The position numbers and the translations under genes were made by a program. Of a DNA stretch of 64,000 bases, positions 61,501-64,000 are shown in pieces; position 1 is the stretch's first letter, and each line of letters begins with the position of its first letter. A model generated the notes under the pieces. The model worked only from the letters and a program-made list of their open reading frames with translations, was not told where the DNA came from and searched no databases. Origin of the DNA: Ewingella allii (GTDB lineage Bacteria > Pseudomonadota > Gammaproteobacteria > Enterobacterales > Enterobacteriaceae); NCBI RefSeq assembly GCF_044430645.1, contig NZ_JAWUDN010000001.1:1302001-1366000 (forward strand), written 5' to 3'.

Positions 61501-62820
61501 ATGCACGCTTATTTCGACAAGCTTGACGCGGTTCGCTACGAGGGAATCAACAGCACCAATCCTTTGTCATTCCGCCATTACAATCCCAATGAAGTCATTT
61601 TGGGTAAAACCATGGCAGAACATCTAAGGTTTGCGGCCTGTTACTGGCATACCTTCTGCTGGAACGGCTCTGATATGTTCGGTCTGGGGGCATTTGACCG
61701 CCCTTGGCAGCAACCGGGAGAGGCTCTGGAACTGGCAAAAAGCAAAGCAGACGTCGCTTTCGAATTTTTCCAAAAATTGAATGTTCCTTACTACTGTTTC
61801 CACGACGTTGATGTATCCCCTGAAGGCGCGACCATCAAGGAGTATGCCCATAATCTCGCGGTGATGACTGACGTATTAGCCAGCAAACAGGAGAGCACCG
61901 GCGTTAAGCTACTGTGGGGAACCGCGAACTGCTTTTCACATCCACGCTACGGCGCGGGGGCGGCGACCAACCCCGACCCAGAAGTGTTCGCTTGGGCAGC
62001 AACGCAGGTGTGCAATGCGATGGCAGCGACCCAAAAACTCGGGGGAGAAAACTATGTGCTTTGGGGGGGCCGCGAAGGCTATGAAACCCTGCTGAATACC
62101 GACTTACGCCAAGAGCGCGAGCAAATTGGCCGCTTTATGCAGCTGGTCGTTGAGCACAAACATAAAATCGGTTTTCAGGGCACACTGCTTATTGAGCCAA
62201 AACCGCAAGAACCCACCAAGCATCAGTATGATTTTGACGTGGCGTCGGTGTATGGCTTCCTGAAACAGTTTGGTCTGGAGAAAGAGGTTAAAGTTAACGT
62301 GGAGGCCAACCACGCGACCCTTGCCGGCCACTCGTTCCATCATGAGATCGCCAATGCGATCGCGTTGGGAATTTTTGGCTCCGTTGATGCCAACCGCGGC
62401 GACCCACAGTCGGGCTGGGATACCGACCAATTCCCTAACAGCGTGGAAGAGAATGCGCTGGTCATGTACGAAATCATTAAGGCTGGCGGTTTTACCACCG
62501 GCGGCCTGAACTTTGATGCCAAAGTGCGTCGCCAAAGCACTGACAAATACGATCTGTTTTACGGTCATATTGGCGCGATGGACACCATGGCGCTCGCACT
62601 AAAAGTGGCGGCTAAAATGGTGGAAAGTCGCGAGTTGGACAAGCACGTCGCCCAGCGTTACGCCGGCTGGAATGCTGAGTTTGGTCAGCAAATTTTGCAG
62701 GGCAAGATGTCTCTTGAGGCCCTGTCCCAGTTTGCTCAGCAGCATCAGTTAGCTCCGGCTCATCAGAGTGGTCAACAAGAAAAACTAGAGAATCTCGTCA
62801 ACCGCTATTTATTTGGCTAA
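61501..62820 (+). CDS. xylA: Xylose isomerase XylA
   Basis: 439 residues. Converts D-xylose to D-xylulose. The catalytic region FHDVDVSPEGA holds H101 and D104, the metal-site motif is LLIEPKPQEPTKHQYDFD, and VNVEANHATLAGHSFHHE and FDAKVRRQSTDKYDLF follow. It has the same length and near-identical pattern as E. coli XylA. An AAGGAG box precedes the ATG by 6 nt. Confidence 0.97.
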   Translation: MHAYFDKLDAVRYEGINSTNPLSFRHYNPNEVILGKTMAEHLRFAACYWHTFCWNGSDMFGLGAFDRPWQQPGEALELAKSKADVAFEFFQKLNVPYYCFHDVDVSPEGATIKEYAHNLAVMTDVLASKQESTGVKLLWGTANCFSHPRYGAGAATNPDPEVFAWAATQVCNAMAATQKLGGENYVLWGGREGYETLLNTDLRQEREQIGRFMQLVVEHKHKIGFQGTLLIEPKPQEPTKHQYDFDVASVYGFLKQFGLEKEVKVNVEANHATLAGHSFHHEIANAIALGIFGSVDANRGDPQSGWDTDQFPNSVEENALVMYEIIKAGGFTTGGLNFDAKVRRQSTDKYDLFYGHIGAMDTMALALKVAAKMVESRELDKHVAQRYAGWNAEFGQQILQGKMSLEALSQFAQQHQLAPAHQSGQQEKLENLVNRYLFG

Positions 62821-62910
62821 GCCCCATAAGATATAAAATCTGCTTCGCCCGGCATGATAATTGCTGGGCGAAGCAGACTCATGCAGCAGCCTACAGGGAG
62901 AGAAGTGTTT

Positions 62911-64000
62911 ATGTATCTCGGTATCGATCTTGGCACGTCGGGTGTCAAAGCCATCTTACTTAACGAACAAGGTCAGGTCGTGGCTACGCACACGGAACCT
63001 CTACCCCTTTCCCGCCCTCACCCTTTGTGGTCGGAGCAAGATCCCGCAGACTGGTGGACAGCCACCGATAACTCACTTCTCGCGTTGGGGGCTGAACATA
63101 ACCTTGCCACAGTTAAGGCCCTTGGGCTGACGGGACAAATGCACGGCGCCACGCTGTTAGATCAGCAGGGGCAAGTGCTGCGTCCGGCCATTTTGTGGAA
63201 CGACGGGCGTAGCGCCAAGCAGTGTCAGGCGCTTGAAAAGGCAGTGCCCAACTCGCGGGAAATCACGGGCAATATTATGATGCCGGGCTTTACCGCGCCG
63301 AAGTTGGCATGGGTCAAGCAATTCGAACCTGATATTTTCAGTCGCATCGACAAAGTGCTGCTGCCGAAAGACTATCTGCGTTGGCGCATGACCGACGTGT
63401 TTGCCAGTGATATGTCAGATGCCGCAGGCACGATGTGGTTGAACGTCGCCAAACGAGACTGGAGCGATGAGATACTCGCCGCCTGTAGCCTTTCGCGCAA
63501 ACAAATGCCACGCCTGTTTGAAGGCAATCAGATCACAGGCGAGCTGAGTGCCGAACTGGCTCAGCGTTGGGGTATCGCACGCGTGCCGGTGGTCGCAGGC
63601 GGAGGAGATAACGCAGCCGGTGCGGTGGGCGTTGGCCTCTATCGGGCAGGCCAGGCGATGCTGTCACTCGGCACATCGGGCGTCTATTTTGCAGTTAGCG
63701 AAGGCTTCCTCAGTAATCCGCAGCAGGCGGTGCACAGCTTCTGTCACGCCTTGCCCAATAAATGGCATCTGATGTCGGTAATGCTGAGCGCCGCTTCTTG
63801 TCTGGACTGGGCGGTAAAGCTAACGGGGATGGACTCGGTAGCGAGTCTGCTTAAGCTGGTTGAAGAATCGACGCCGGCCCAAAGCCCTGTCTGGTTCTTG
63901 CCCTATCTTTCTGGCGAGCGCACGCCGCACAATAATCCGAACGCTACCGGAACCCTGTTTGGCTTAACACATGAACACGGCCCGGCCGATATTGGTCGGG
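62911..64000 (+). CDS. xylB: Xylulokinase XylB, 5' part
   Basis: The first 363 codons of a ~484-residue FGGY-family kinase; the gene runs off the right edge. Phosphorylates D-xylulose to xylulose-5-phosphate. It begins MYLGIDLGTSGVKAILLNEQ (ATP phosphate loop), has LTGQMHGATLLD and the catalytic D233 in GGGDNAAGAVG, with LSLGTSGVYF after it. The ATG at 62911 has a GGGAG box. It follows xylA by 90 bp. Confidence 0.95.
   Translation, partial: MYLGIDLGTSGVKAILLNEQGQVVATHTEPLPLSRPHPLWSEQDPADWWTATDNSLLALGAEHNLATVKALGLTGQMHGATLLDQQGQVLRPAILWNDGRSAKQCQALEKAVPNSREITGNIMMPGFTAPKLAWVKQFEPDIFSRIDKVLLPKDYLRWRMTDVFASDMSDAAGTMWLNVAKRDWSDEILAACSLSRKQMPRLFEGNQITGELSAELAQRWGIARVPVVAGGGDNAAGAVGVGLYRAGQAMLSLGTSGVYFAVSEGFLSNPQQAVHSFCHALPNKWHLMSVMLSAASCLDWAVKLTGMDSVASLLKLVEESTPAQSPVWFLPYLSGERTPHNNPNATGTLFGLTHEHGPADIGR

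Noticed and set aside
1..64000. CRISPR arrays, tRNA or rRNA genes, insertion sequences
   Set aside because: I saw no regularly spaced repeats, no tRNA cloverleaf and no transposase gene. The only RNA gene I can support is rybB.

Overview
The window comes from an enterobacterial chromosome (Enterobacterales). It has core genes in E. coli-like order: ybjO-potIHGF-ybjN-rimK-nfsA-grxA-ybjM-ybjL-rybB on the left, and ybjG-dacC-gstB-yliI followed by yicJ-yicI and xylRHGF/xylAB on the right. Details differ from E. coli: ybjC and deoR are missing, a ydgC/glpM gene sits between dacC and gstB, and the xyloside genes adjoin the xyl regulon. This suggests a relative such as Serratia, Rahnella, Rouxiella or Ewingella rather than Escherichia. 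The genus is inference.

Layout. 1-10260 holds housekeeping genes: putrescine uptake, ribosomal S6 glutamylation, nitroreductase, glutaredoxin and the YbjL transporter. 10261-10340 is the sigma-E-dependent sRNA gene rybB. 10328-42440 is a complete-looking 32.1 kb prophage of the P2 superfamily, closest in layout to HP1/K139-type phages. It is inserted in the rybB terminator and bounded by an 18-bp direct repeat, with matching tandem integrase arm sites inside each end. 42422-45454 is a small accessory stretch: a DUF6434 gene, a 58-codon double-glycine-leader (microcin-like) peptide, two methyltransferases and an acetyltransferase. 45796-50209 holds cell-wall and stress genes. 50435-64000 is an alpha-xyloside and xylose utilisation region.

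Prophage. From the attR side it carries integrase, a cargo ATPase-Toprim protein, a 186-type CI repressor, then divergently Cox, CII, Fil-like, small early ORFs, DUF2732 and the HUH replication protein. Next come a small gene behind a near-consensus LexA box, an Ogr-type activator, portal and terminase. Divergent from these is a long late operon O-N-M-L-R-S-FI-FII-holin-endolysin-Rz/Rz1-E/E'-tape measure-baseplate-fibre-hub/spike. Between the late operon and attL lies a second cargo: a DprA-like protein plus a HAD-phosphoribosyltransferase fusion, a pair reported as an antiphage system. Both cargos are AT-rich against the rest of the prophage.

How the genes work together. The LexA-boxed gene and the non-cleavable type of CI suggest induction by an SOS-made antirepressor. 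A perfect AAAAAAC slippery heptamer at the end of gene E would make the longer tail chaperone by -1 frameshifting. On the chromosome, YicJ and YicI import and cleave alpha-xylosides. XylFGH imports xylose, and XylA and XylB convert it to xylulose-5-phosphate under XylR and CRP. A secreted DUF1996 protein of unknown role lies between these two units.
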